NCBI GenBank assembly: GCA_037833965.1
Contig: AP031354.1
Location: 19,260,001 to 19,324,000, forward strand
Direction: 5' to 3'
Origin: Marchantia polymorpha subsp. ruderalis
Lineage: Eukaryota > Streptophyta > Marchantiopsida > Marchantiales > Marchantiaceae
Length of the DNA stretch: 64,000 nt
The notes beneath the pieces were generated by a model. It was not told where the DNA came from, searched no databases, and worked only from the letters and a program-made list of their open reading frames with translations. Below are positions 45,410 to 57,053 of the stretch, piece after piece (the stretch's first letter is position 1; every line of letters starts with the position of its first letter). Made by a program: the position numbers and the translations under genes.

Positions 45410-46190
45410 TGTAACAAACCTTCCAACAGGTTTGCCACCAACTTTCAAATAAAGACAAAGGAAAGATAAAACCCAATAAACTATAAAGCTCAAAATATAT
45501 TAACTGAGGCTCACCACCCAACCGTTGAGAAGAGATCACCAAAAAAAGTGTCTCACCTTCTCACCCCCGAGCCTTTACTAGTTCCTTCCCAAAAGGAACT
45601 AGAGTCTATCTCAGACTATGTCCCAGAGTCTAGCATATTCATAGATCATTCTATCTCCTTTACTCCTATATCTGGAGTAAAGATAATCCACAAATCCTTC
45701 TAGGTTCTTCTATCTCTTCAACTCAGAGACTCTTCTAGATGTTTTCATCTTCTTTACTCCTATATCTGGAGTAAAGATAATCCATAGATCATTCTAGATC
45801 CTTCTATCACTTTAAATTAGAGACTTTTCTAGGTCTTTACTCCTATATATAGAGTAAAGATAATTCACTACTCTCCAATGCACTAAATATAGAGCTGTCT
45901 AACTCCAGTGCACATGTTATCAATCTTGGAATGGTCTGACTCCAATGTACTAATTATAGCGCTGTCTAACTCCAGTGCACATGTTCTCAATCTTGGAGTG
46001 GTTTGACTCCAATGCACTAAATATAGAGCTATCTAACTCCAGTGTACATGTTCTCAATTTGGAGTTGTTTGACTCCGGTCCATCTATCCTCAACTGAGAG
46101 TTGTCTGACTCCTTTCATCCTCTGCTTACACACTGTCCAATGTGATTAGAAGATTTTATTCATCCATCTATCCTTGTAAGTTACCTTACA
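45410..46190. mobile_element. probable solo LTR of another family, inserted in gag relic
   Basis: A 781-bp segment that interrupts the gag relic, with ends TGTAACAAACC and GTTACCTTACA, so TG...CA in either direction. Neighbouring 5-mers are AAAAG and AAAAA, a possible eroded target duplication. Inside are several TTTACTCC...GGAGTAAA hairpins, CTAGTTCCTT/AAGGAACTAG, and three tandem units of 67 bp (45873-46073). No coding capacity. Confidence 0.6.
45873..46073 (+). repeat. three tandem 67-bp units
   Basis: Units begin CTCCAATG at 45873, 45940 and 46007 and share GTCTAACTCCAGTGCACATG. They lie in the inserted LTR-like segment and are noncoding. Confidence 0.85.
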
Positions 46191-46754
46191 AAAAAATAGA
46201 GCAATATAGATTTTAGAGGGATATATAATGAGGACAAATATTTATTTATATCATTTTCATGTTTCTGATTATATTGCATGAGAATTCATGAATTCTTATC
46301 TTACGAATAAGTCGTTCACATGGTACACAACATAGAAGAAAATGTTTTCAGTATGAGGTGCTATCATTTTGTGGAGTGAATTGCAAGAAAAAACTCTACA
46401 AAATTTTCAAGTGTCGTACACTCTTCAAACTATAAGAATGAGATTGTGAAATATAAAATAAAAAGAAATTAATCATAAGTACATTGAAAATTTTTATGAT
46501 CTTCAAATATATATCATGGATTTTAGTGGAGCAAAAAGACTTGAACGTGTTCAAACTAGGTTTGAAGTATCACATTTGAAAGGAGTAGATGATAAGTAAT
46601 CCATCCGCCATAACTTCTTGTAACTTCTTCTCTGAAATATACCTACATACTGCCTTAGTCTTGTTTGAAGTTGATACTCTTCCTTCACTATATGACAAAA
46701 GATCTTCAATAGCCAAAACAAGATATTGAGCACTTCTAATTCCTTTAGGCATAT

Positions 46755-47106
46755 TGTAACACTAGGTTTTAGAGAAAAGTTCACTCGAGTATGGGAATAT
46801 AAACTCTGAAAATGAGAGATACCAACAATGATTCTACTCTCCCTTATATAGCTTTCACCAACAAGTACAAGGAGGTAAGATTTGATTCCCACCATCTATT
46901 TCACTCCTAGTGGATGGATGACGTGGCGAATAACCCTAACAAGCACACGGATCGTTGACATGGCACTATCAACTAACACACCTACTCTCTATCTACCAAT
47001 CGCGCGAATCGCTGATGTGACAGCTATGACTAGTGCACGCTAAAGTATTTATATCAACATTTAGAATAACATCTACTTTATTTTTAACTAACTAAAGATG
47101 GTTACA
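46755..47106 (-). mobile_element. solo LTR of the chromovirus family
   Basis: On the minus strand it runs from TGTAACCATC to CTAGTGTTACA, 352 bp, with the U3 ACGT boxes and TATATAAG. The 5-bp direct repeat CATAT flanks it (46750-46754 and 47107-47111). It splits the integrase of the second gypsy relic. Formed, as solo LTRs are, by recombination between the two LTRs of a full element. Confidence 0.92.
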
Positions 47107-48241
47107 CATATGCACTATGTCTATTGTTCATTGGTAATGCAAAGAAAGTGGATAAGTAGTCACTAATCCATCTATATGTTTAACCTTGGAATAAAATTGA
47201 CAAACATTGCAAGTTTTCACATATTCACTTACATACACATACATGTCTAAACACCAATAGAGTGTCTTCACTCTCTTGTAGGTAACATCTCTGCCCTTGT
47301 GGCCTGCTGTGTCAAAATTGTGTAGATTTTGCAAAATCTTGGTATTTTTTTGTTTGTACAAACTCGTAGATGTATATGATACTCTTTTTTGGATGCTTCT
47401 AAAGAATTCCATCTCTTAGCATGGATTGGTAAAATTTCTTTCTTATCCTATTGAAAGTGTTTTGCACTTCATTGTGGATCCTTCTCCAACGTATTAAGAT
47501 AGCATCTTATGTGCATCAACTTCCTTGAATACAAATCTTCACGAAATTCTAATTGCTGATAATCATCCTCACTAGTCAAAGCCATACTTATGGCATACTC
47601 CAAATGCTCTTGACTAGAAAATCTAACTATAAAAAGCATAACGGCAACTCGATTATCTTTCCTAGCAATATGCTTAAGCTCTAGATTAAACATTCTTATA
47701 AATGCTATCCACTTGAGCATAGCAATATCCGGAGTAACGCAATTTGCAATCATGCTTAATAAAGGCAAACAATTTATCTCTAGGATTACATGAGCTCCTA
47801 TCAAGTAATTTTTTTCTTCCTTAAGTGTTACTTTTTGCACCCTACAACTGTAGCTTTACTTGAGGATAACGCCTCTGTCTCTCGATAAATATCTTGGCCC
47901 CAAAACGAGTAGCAAATCTATTGCCATCTTCATCATCTTGCCCTACTGTCCATACTAGATTCATGAGTACTTAGTCAAAAATAACAATTATAGGCCAAGA
48001 ATTACCGTACTTTTGAGGTAGTAGAATTGGTGTACTGACTAGTGTGTACTTCAATAACTTCATTGCTTTTGCATGAACATGAGTCCACACAAACTTCACA
48101 TTCCCTCAAAAGATCATAGAGTGGATATGCAACATGGTCAAAATGGGCTATCCAAATCTTGAACAAGATGCATGCACCAAGAAATATTCTAACCTCTAAT
48201 GTTATGCCACAATGTTGCATCTAGTTGATAGCACCTACCTT

Positions 48242-48299
48242 CAACTTGCTCGGCCTTCTCCCATTTGGTGGAGCTAATGGGAGAAGGCCGAGCAAGTTG
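48242..48299 (+). repeat. perfect 24-bp inverted repeat inside an RT relic
   Basis: Arms 48242-48265 and 48276-48299 (CAACTTGCTCGGCCTTCTCC then CATT, and complement), spacer 10 nt. The arm at 48242-48265 is the genuine RT sequence (minus strand GRRPSK). The other arm interrupts the reading frame and is an inverted copy. Confidence 0.95.
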
Positions 48300-48560
48300 T
48301 CCAAGCAAGCAAGTCCAAACCAAACGATGACTTCTCACCGGATATATTAAGCCCTACTTCAATGAACCTTTGTAAAATACCTTCCACATCTCGCAAATGC
48401 TCCCAAACAATTTGCCTAAGCCCAGCTCTCTGGTTATACAAATATCCTTTAGGAATATCATCTTAAATAGACCTAGTTTTAGAAGGAATAAATTCTTGCA
48501 AAATACTATTTAGGCATTCTACCTACATATGAGCTACTGAATTAGTTACATCCATCGAAA

Positions 48561-51500
48561 AGTGCACATCTAACCGGCGTTCAATTTGCCTTTCAAATTG
48601 AACCTCTTAGCTCTATGTATGTCGAAGAAACATCGTTCTTCATAGGGTCTAGGGAGGATGTAAAAAAAACGGAAATTCCTGGCGTAAATCTGACAGTAGT
48701 TACACCCCTGCGAAGCTTCTCCATTTACTCACATTACTAGGTTGGCCATCTCACTTTGTCCCAACGATCCCTAATACCGTTAGAAAGAATGTGATTCCCG
48801 AGGTAAACTACTGACGTAAGAGCGAAATTATTACTCACATTGGAATTTAACGTTAGATCCTCATGCAGAGGCTCTCTGAAACTCTTCAAGATTACTCAAA
48901 TGTTGCTCAAACCCTGGATATGGAACAGCGCGTTATCCATACAGCACTTCAAGAAACTTGCAGCTCGAAGATTCATGGTCCATGTACTTCAGAACATGGA
49001 CTATGACTCTTCGAAAGCTATTGGAGCATTCTTCAATCAAAAAGGCATCATTAGCCATTCCCAGAATACCACTCCTCGATTCGAATGTAATTTTCTCGTG
49101 GTCCTTCACACAGAGCACACTCTGGATGAAGGGTCAAATCCACAAGACTGAAGATAAGATAATCTCCAATGTTACACATAACTCCTCAGAGATGGGCATG
49201 GCGTGTAACCTGCAACAGATATTAAAATCCCCACACATTCTCTCCTCCAGTCAACAATTTTTCTCAGCATGACGGTGGGGCTGCAAAATCAGAACTGGAT
49301 GGCTGCAAAGACCAGCACTCTCCACATGATCCTCCCTCTCCCATCACTCGGCCAACATTTATGGTGTGCTCCCTTCCTCTCCAAATTGTCGAATAGCCGA
49401 GTTCAAAAGTCTCCATCACTACCACCCTCCTTCCAATATATTCCGCCCCGCATTGTTTACTCATCTGCCTAGAAAGAAACAAATTTTTTTCTTTCTTCCA
49501 CCAACTCACGTCACAGCAGCAGGAGCACCTTGGGGTTTGATCAAGATCGAAAGTCAATCAAAGAACAGAGGATGCCTCGTACACGGGAATTGACGAAGAA
49601 GAACATTCTGGAGCAAGAACTAAATTTGGTTCGCGAACTGCGAGAATAGTCAATCACTTCAAATTGCATACGGAAAAGGGTCTTGGCTTCCCGTTGCCGC
49701 ACACAAGTCACCATATCTTTACCCGACGGTTCACAGCATGACAGATTCTGCTCTGACAGTTGGGAAGGCGGACAAAGGCAGATATTTTTCTGACCCGAAG
49801 GTTACTCTTTCAAACTCCAGGATCTCACTGAAGGTTCCCAAGTCGCCACGTGTTTGACTTCTGTAGTTTCAAATCCGTCGTCGAGGTGTGGATGGCGTGC
49901 GTGACCAGTTGCTGTGGCTACTGTAGTATCGTAGTTCTTATCCACCCCATTTATCCGACCCTCTTTACGCTTCGGTCTCAGAATCATACTTTACATCACG
50001 TTTTACCTTCACCCTCAGAAAGATACAATGTCCCTGTCCTCCGAGAGTGTCATGATTGATCTTCATCTTCAAATTGATGTTAAGTATTATGGGCAAGTAA
50101 TTCGAAATTTGATAGCAACATGGGAAAAATATTAAAGTTTTAATTTCATGTTAGCATCAACAGATTGCAGGTTTTTATCCATGGTCAGAAACATTCACCC
50201 GATGATCCAGTTTGGACAGACTACTGTGAAAAGCATTATTTACGAGACCGAATCTGGAAAGCTAGCGCTTACGTTCTGGGGAAGGTTTCTGAACAGAGCT
50301 TCAAATCGAACATTTTCTTTAACTTACGTTAAGGCGATAAAAGCTCCTTGAAGACAGTTCTTAACGTCAGGTTTGATAATTTTATTGATCACTGGAGCTG
50401 CAAGGAAGGCGGGCACAGTAAGGTTCACTTTAAAAGTTCTTGTTGGCATTATCGCCCTTGAGCAAGCCAGAAAAAATGAAATCATGTTCTCTCCTGGAAA
50501 TAAGTCACAGCGTTATCACGTATAGGGGACTCAGTGCAGTCAAAAAATACACAGAACAGTATGCATCGTCTTATTTCATGTAGATATCACGGTGCATACG
50601 TTTTTCTGTGCAATTTTTGTTGTCTACGTGAAATTATATTTCTTTAGTTCTGAAAGAGTCACATGTATATATATATATTCAAGGGAATACATTTTCTCTA
50701 GTTGTGTTCTAATTGTGAGATACAGAAAAAATGTTTGAAGGGATTTTGTTTTCCCAAAATATTTGAAGCTCTACTCCGTAGCCCAGTCCCAGAGGATGCT
50801 TCCTCCAACAACCAGAGGAGCCGAGAGTCGATCAGCGGGGATCACGACTCGGTGTCTATTACGGGGGTGCCTTTCAAGTGCCTTGTACGTCACCACCACT
50901 ACCACGTAGATCTGCATACTCCTGAATCACGAATATTCACCAAATCCAAACACTCCAGGAAGCGAAAATCATTGAGATCTTACAGCACGAGCGAGCGAAT
51001 CACGAAGCGGGGACGAATGGAAGCTCGCTTGCACTACGGAAGTGACGTCCACGGGAGAAGGTCCGAAGGAGGAAAGACCATAATGCGGAAAGCAAACACT
51101 CGAAGAAAGCGATTCGTCGCTAATCGCGACTGGTGGCGTAACTACGGCGTAAAGGACTGTACTGCAGTCCCGTGGAGAGGGAGGCCCCACCGTACTCACC
51201 GAACGAGAACCGTGCTCAAGAGCGCGGATGCAACATTCGGTCGTTGTGGTAGCTCGCCAATCGCGGTTCGTCCCGTGCCACGCAAGCAAGCAAGCGAGCG
51301 GGCGAGCAAGGCTGTCCGAGGCGCGGGCCGCGGGCCCCAGCGCCTGGAGCTCAGAGGGAGGGAGAGGCGTCGGGGAGCCAAGAGAAAGGCGAGGGCGGAG
51401 GGCGAGCAGAGCGCGGTCTTCGAGATTTCAGACGATCTTGCAGAAAGTGCGTGCGGACTCGCTTCTTCCACTTGCTTCTTCTTCTCCCCTGAATCTTTTC

Positions 51501-51641
51501 TCGTGCCTTCTCGGAGGTCGATCGATTGGTTTCTTGTTTCATTTGATCGGGTTTTTGGAGATTTTTGCTGTCAAGATTGCCACGGCTTGTTGGGTCGTTT
51601 GATCGAGGGGGCTTTGGAGTGTGAAGGAGCCGTCCGAGAGC
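48561..51641 (+). other. intergenic DNA and FBN upstream region
   Basis: 48561-50690 contains no gene or repeat I can identify. Open frames are short and unrelated to known proteins. A short TA run lies near 50665. From about 50970 to 51640 the sequence is GC-rich and purine-rich, as for the CSTF2 upstream region, and probably holds the promoter and 5' UTR of the fibrillin gene. A frame at 50702-51760 overlaps this start but reads as Arg-rich noise. Confidence 0.45.
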
Positions 51642-53259
51642 ATGGCGATGGCGATGGCAGCCTGTTGCGGCACGAGTGTCGCTTTGGGAGTGCCGAGTGT
51701 AGGAGGAGTGAGTGCGGAGAGCGGGCGGCAGGCCCCTTGCGTGGTTTGTGTCAGGAGTAAGTTGGTGCAATCTGGTGTCGTGTCGTGGGGGAATCTGAAG
51801 GAGCAGAAGGTGGTTGTCGGGAGGGCGGGGAGCTCTGCGTTTGTTGCTGCTGCCTCTGCGACTAGTTTTGAGGGACCTAGTGACGAAACGACCACTCTCG
51901 TGAAGGAGGATGAGAGCACTGTTGAGGATTTGAAGCAGGCTTTGGTTGACTCCTTGTATGGAACTGATCGTGGACTCAGGGCCAGCAGCGAAACTCGTGG
52001 AGAGATTGTCGAGCTGATTACGCAGCTGGAAGCCAAAAATCCCACTGCCGCCCCAACCGAAGCTCTCACCCTCTTGAACGGAAAATGGGTCCTTGCGTAC
52101 GTGTCTTCACTTTTTGCAATTGTTTAAGTTACCGGCCTGTTTTCTTCTTGTTGTGGTAAATTAGTGCAAAAAATTGTTGCAGAAGGTTTTTTAAGTTATC
52201 AAATTCCGTCCAGTTCTAGCGCCATTTTCCAATTATAAGATGGCTTTATGTCACACATAGAGGACTAGTAGAAATTGTACTTTATTATGCTAGTGATGAA
52301 TAGATTTCTAGATTTGACCCATGTAATTTTTGTTTATTTGGGTGTGTTTGTGCCGCTGTGTGGCGGGTTACAAATCTTCCAGTGATTTTCTGACGAGAGG
52401 AGAGAGTTTAGCTCACTGGGCCCTGTCTTATACTTGCAGTTACACCTCGTTTTCTGAACTTTTCCCGTTGCTGGCTGCCGCCAACTTGCCCCTTATAAAA
52501 GTGGGGGAGATCTCTCAAACGTTTGACGCGTCGGCGTTCACAGTCCAAAATTCTGTTAGTTTTTCTGGACCCTTGGCCACTACTTCATTCAGCACATCTG
52601 CGACGTTCGAAGTTCGCAGCCCGAAGCGAGTTCAGGTTAGTGTTTCACGAAAGTTTGTCAATCACTCATTTCTATCATTTTAAAAGGACACACGTTTCTT
52701 ATGTTCACGAGTCCTCGTAGGGAATGAGTTTAGTAGAAGGGATTTTCATCATTTTTCTGAATGTCACGTATTCCATGATTGCTCTATCAGGGCTGTGATT
52801 CTGTAGTCAAAATTACAGCCCTGAGAGAGGAATGGACTCTATCACCATATATCGGAGAGTGGGGATTCTCATTTTACTGGTGTTTTATCCTTTATGGTTG
52901 TGGTTCTTTAGGGACCCTTGAGCTGACCGTTTTTCCTTCATTCTCAGGTAAAGTTCGAAGAGGGTATCATCGGGACACCGCAACTGACCGACTCCATCGA
53001 AATCCCCGACAATGTGGAGGTTCTGGGTCAAAAGGTCGATTTGGTAGCTTTCCAAAGTGTGCTGCGTCCCCTTCAAGACGCCGCATCGTCTCTTGCGAGG
53101 ACTATCTCTGGTCAGCCCCCTTTCAAGTTTCCATTTCAATCTGATAAAACTCAATCCTGGCTCTTGACTACTTACTTGGACGGTGATTTGCGAATTTCTC
53201 GAGGAGATGGTGGAAGTATCTTTGTCCTGTTGAAGGAAGGGAGCCCACTTTTGGAATAG
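51642..53259 (+). CDS. FBN1: plastid-lipid-associated protein (fibrillin, FBN1/2 type)
   Basis: Structural lipid-binding protein of plastoglobules and thylakoids, tied to plastid lipid droplets and photoprotection in plants. Exons 51642-52096, 52440-52635 and 52948-53259 join in phase to 320 residues, close to the usual family length. The first 70-odd residues are Ala/Ser/Val-rich and poor in acidic residues, a likely plastid transit peptide. The PAP/fibrillin domain (about 95-318) shows [20 protein letters not shown] across the first junction, [32 protein letters not shown] and VLGQKVDL. It ends with [20 protein letters not shown] and [10 protein letters not shown], typical of FBN1/FBN2. The donor of exon 1 was chosen at GTACGT (52097) because it alone restores the AYTSFSELF motif. 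The paralogue number is uncertain. Confidence 0.9.
52787..52824 (+). repeat. 14-bp inverted repeat in the FBN intron
   Basis: TCAGGGCTGTGATT (52787-52800) faces AATTACAGCCCTGA (52811-52824) across 10 nt, with one mismatch, in intron 52636-52947. Confidence 0.85.
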
Positions 53260-54548
53260 TCTATGGATATGTAACACTGAGCTGTACCAATATCTCCAAA
53301 GCGAGTTGATTTCGGAGGCAAAGAGCAGCGACTCCTTCAAAAAAATTGTGAAGATATCATTGTATCATGCCACAGATTGTACCAGTACGATAGAAAGCTT
53401 TCGTGCGACTCTACACATGGGTGCCAAAGTCTTCCAGATATTTGGGATGTTTCACTTCAACCTTTTGTAATTATTCGTCGATAATTCTAAACATAACAAA
53501 TGATTACTCCCCGGTTCTTGACTTTTCGCCCCACGCTCATGACATATGGGTTGGTTACTGCTGCATGCAAACCCTGTCCAAGGTTCTAGTCCCTGGCAAG
53601 TTGAGATTGAGACAACCACTCTTCACCTCCATCTTTCACCTGTGAACGAACTTCAGTACCTCGAATATCTGTACTTCTGGCTCGACCACATGTATAAGTT
53701 TTTAAGAGGATGCAAGTATACTTTCCTGATTACACTAGGTGTTTTCATATGCCTCGTGTTCATACTCTCGCTTTTTTTAAGTAAGCCATGAAACTGGATG
53801 CGTGCCTATATTGCCATAATCTGATGCTCTTGTTCTAGCTCTGTTGTGCTGCTCTCTCATACTTATTATGGTCATGATATATGTATGAGCAGTGCAAGTA
53901 GACGTTGTGCTTTACCTCCTTCTTTGCCGACGCGCACTAATCCTCTTGACAATCACGCATTTAGAATTGATCCTATGACTGTAACGTAACACAACATCCT
54001 ACCCCGTCAAATAATTGACAGGGTAGGCAATTGTATGAGAATAAGTTGACGTAAAATTTAGTGTAAGTTCTAGAAGGTCTTCCAATTGTTTTGTGTAAGT
54101 ACTTGATTTCATCGGCATATGATCATTACTTGGGCAACATTGGCTTCATACAAAATATGGAGGTTGTAGATAATATCTAGAAATTGCTGTGCACAAAATG
54201 AATGGAATAGGCACAAAGGGCATGGTACACGACTGATGCACCAGTCTCTCTGTCGTTCTGGATCAATGTAACAAATCTATCGAATTTTCCATAAAATTTG
54301 ATTCAATACAGTCGATGCTAAATTGCCTTCTAGATCTACCAAATCAAACATGGCAATCACACACATGAATTCATATGAGATCATAACCAATCTATACATA
54401 AACAAACAAATTTGATTAGGGAGACATTTATGATGTGATTGTAGATGCAAAATGAGAAGTACTTGAAGATTATGGGTAAAATGTCAATAGTTGCAAATTC
54501 GAGGTGACTATAACATCAATCTGACTTTCAGGTAATTGATTCACATGA
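53260..54548 (+). other. FBN 3' flank and intergenic DNA
   Basis: 3' UTR is likely in the first few hundred bases. A near-perfect inverted repeat of 13-bp arms (CCTACCCCGTCAA/TTGACAGGGTAGG, 4-nt spacer, one mismatch) lies at 53998-54027; it might be a terminator-like hairpin but no gene ends there. Nothing else recognised. Confidence 0.5.
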
Positions 54549-54558
54549 CAGGATTGTG

Positions 54559-55008
54559 GAGAGATTTGCTTGATGGGACACTTGCAGAAAGTAATTTGCT
54601 TGATGGGACCCTTAAGGTTTCATTTTACCCTATGGGGACAGAGTTCATCCGGAGTTTATTTGTTTGTCACAAATGGGTGATCGTGAGACTTGAGCAGGGT
54701 TACGGAAGGAAGGAGTGTGCAGGTGGGAGGCAACAGAGAAATCCGCGAATCTTTGCGGTGGGAAGAATTGAAGCACAACAAATTGCACTTCGAGCAAAAT
54801 CGATCTTTGTCCCCGTGATAATCCACCAGAAATTATAATCAAGAATTAATCTCTGTTTGTAATTCCCGCATTGTAACTAGTAGTAATCGTAGTTACAAGA
54901 ACTATGTCCGACGGCACACTGTCGTTGGGGTCCCATCGGGTAAAACTAAACCTGAGGGGTCCCATCAAGCAAATTACTTTCCGCAGGGGTCCATCAAGCA
55001 AATCTCTC
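54559..55008. mobile_element. MITE with long terminal inverted repeats (Mutator-like or hAT)
   Basis: A 450-bp element with inverted ends GAGAGATTTGCTTGATGG... of roughly 85 bp, about four-fifths identical by eye. Each end holds two copies of TTTGCTTGATGG(G)AC. The direct repeat CAGGATTGTG flanks it (54549-54558 and 55009-55018). Because the element edge can be slid by a base on either side, the target duplication is 8 to 10 bp: 9-10 bp with long TIRs suits a Mutator-like origin, 8 bp suits hAT. No transposase is encoded. Confidence 0.82.
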
Positions 55009-55018
55009 CAGGATTGTG

Positions 55019-56353
55019 TGCATTATTAGAAACTTACTACTGTTTGGGTTTTATATAGAGGAAATTATATTGATTTTCTGTTCAAAACGATGCACTGTAG
55101 TTTTGCTAGATTTTATTTCAGCCGAGCTTACTTTGAAAGAAAAACTTGTTATATAGTGCAATTGTGATGAAATATGCAAGACATCTATAAATATATCGGA
55201 GCCTTTGATTCTTCTTCACTTCAAATTGCCATGTTAAAAGTGTAGATTTTGTTGGAAGCATGTAGCAAACTCAAAAACGTTGTCAACACGAAATAAAGAG
55301 TTTCATTAGCAATCAGATGTTGTATCAGATCCAACATATAAAGTCATCAAGATTACTTATTTCTTTCAAAATGTTGGACTTGAGAACTTTTTTTTTCAAC
55401 ATACTTTGATACATTTTTTAGTTAATGAACATCATTTTAAATTTAAAAATAAATATGTAAATACCCAAAATGATGAAATATCATTGTGTACTATTAGTAA
55501 AATGTCACAATCAGTTATGGATCGTTTGGAATTTTGTTCAATCTCAACAACAGTCATCGAATTAGTCGAGATGTATATTTACAAGAGCTTTCAAGTTTAT
55601 ATATGATGCTGACATGAAAAAAATTTTATGAAAGCAAGTCAACTTGTGATTACAATACTTGCTTATTACTATAAGCAAGTACTGTCATTAAACTTCATCT
55701 TAAGCGAGAAAATGATGGAATAGTTTGAGGAAGTAAAAAAAAGTAAATATATGACGATAAAATTGTGACTTTGCTAACACCATAATACCAATCTCAAAAT
55801 TTTCTTATTTGAATATCATGATAATTAGGTTCTTTCATACTACTCATAAATGTTTTCAAGATGATATTATTCTTCTATAAGCTCTTTATTTTAAAAAGTG
55901 CAAAACCTTCCACTTTTATCCTCTCATTTCGTTAGTTTTGGTGTTTTTTTTTTAATGTTGATTTTGGTTTTTTTTCTTTCTTATGTTCAAACTTTGAATA
56001 TCAAAATCGTTTGATAGAGTGTTGATCTTAGTGTGTCGATCTATAGCAACATATATTATTGTAGACATTAACAGAAACATCATATCAAACAAATAAAAAT
56101 AGGAATCATTTCTCACAGTCCTGAGGATTTTTGTTGAAAAATTATATCATCTCAATGTATACGGGTATCTTTACCCAGTATACATTATAACGAGATCTTT
56201 GAAGTTATTTAATATGTTTTAGCAGTTCAATCACAAGTCCTAGCATTGTAATTGACTTTCTTGACCTTGAAAGTGTTTGCATTCTATTCCAACTTTTCAA
56301 CTTGGGGTGATGTATAATAATATACTACATGAAACATCAGCTTAGAGTACTTG
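55019..56353 (+). other. AT-rich intergenic stretch
   Basis: Low-complexity AT-rich DNA. The longest open frame (55406-55606) has chance-like composition. I see nothing to annotate. Confidence 0.6.
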
Positions 56354-57053
56354 CAACATAGTTTTTGGAGTCCAAATGTTCTAGTTCCCGAAACGCAATC
56401 CAACTTGTAATCTATTACAAAAGGTGAAGAAAATATGTTATTAAACAGTGAGATAACAGGACTACACTCTCTCATCTTGTTACAGAAGTCATGAGGACTG
56501 AGGAGTTGTCTCATGAAACCTCCTCTTCTTCCGTCTTCAATCATGAATCCTGCCACCGCAATGTTGTGCAATGAGTAGGAAATGGAGAGTCCTGCATCTC
56601 GAGATGTTTTTTCCACACGAAAATGCCAAAAATGTGTAGAATATAGCTTTTAAAGCTCTGAACAGAGAAGGTGATTTTTTTGTCGTGTACACCGATAAGA
56701 AAGGGAGTTTTCTAGTGTCCCTTCGAGGAACATCCGGTTTTATGGTGTAGTTGGTTATCACGTCAGTCTAACACACTGAAGGTCTCCAGTTCGAGCCTGG
56801 ATAAAGCCATATAATTTCTGACGTGACGACTTTCGACGACTTTTGACCGTCACTTCCGTTGTCTATCAACCTCTCGTCTATCAAAACTCATACGAGCATA
56901 ATACTTATCAATGGTAGTGGAGAACTCTTGACCATATTTAGTTTGACTCTATGCGATTCCCGTTCTATGCAATTTTAGCGTGAGATTTTCATTTACTCCC
57001 TCTTGATCATTGAGAGGAACTAGAACCTTTTTGCACCATTCTCCTCTTCGCGT
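56354..57053 (+). repeat. left arm of a 700-bp inverted repeat
   Basis: Reads from CAACATAGTTTTTGGAG to CACCATTCTCCTCTTCGCGT and is matched in reverse complement by 59873-60572. Both arms are exactly 700 bp. I saw one substitution (T/A near 56477). The arm contains a complete tRNA-Val gene. A 75-codon frame present in both arms overlaps the tRNA and is not a credible protein. Confidence 0.95.
56736..56809 (+). tRNA. tRNA-Val(AAC)
   Basis: A 74-nt cloverleaf. Acceptor GGTTTTA pairs with TAAAGCC (one G-T), discriminator A. D-arm GTGTAGTTGGTTATCAC. Anticodon stem TCAGT/ACTGA, loop CTAACAC with anticodon AAC at 56770-56772. T-arm TCCAG-TTCGAGC-CTGGA. All stems intact and the sequence resembles plant tRNA-Val. 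There is no intron. An identical gene lies in the opposite arm. Confidence 0.93.

Larger units (their letters stand above)
44532..46608 (+). pseudogene. gag: decayed leader and gag of an old chromovirus copy
   Basis: Co-linear with about 988-2330 of the young element: the leader with remnants of both small ORFs (44680-45105), the gag start near 45120 and the gag core at 46196-46608. It is interrupted by a separate LTR at 45410-46190. Many stops. It ends abruptly at 46608, where minus-strand sequence of another element begins. Confidence 0.83.
46609..48560 (-). pseudogene. pol: decayed pol of a second Ty3/gypsy family
   Basis: Reading the minus strand from 48560: RT piece (WEHLRDVEGILQRFIEVGL, GRRPSKLKVGAIN, then FLGACILFKIWI), RNase H piece (47469-47840), the integrase zinc finger (AGHKGRDVTYKRVKTLYW ... 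CNVC, 47128-47412), and after a nested LTR the integrase core (QYLVLAIEDLLSYSEGRVST). Stops and frameshifts abound. It differs from the young chromovirus and was later hit by a solo LTR at 46755-47106 and by a small inverted duplication at 48242. Confidence 0.82.

Noticed and set aside
45650..46140. Possible CRISPR-like repeat-spacer pattern in the repeated TTTACTCC and 67-bp units
   Set aside because: Units are contiguous tandem repeats and hairpins in a plant transposon relic, with no spacers of uniform length.
50702..51760. 352-codon frame overlapping the FBN start
   Set aside because: Arg/Ser-rich low-complexity product in GC-rich upstream DNA; the overlapping frame from 51642 continues in phase into a clear fibrillin.
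54536..54838. 100-codon frame across the MITE
   Set aside because: It starts outside the element, crosses the terminal repeat and has no recognisable domain.
56537..56761. 75-codon frame found in both arms of the inverted repeat
   Set aside because: It overlaps the tRNA-Val gene in antisense and is duplicated only because the arms are; no sign of a real protein.
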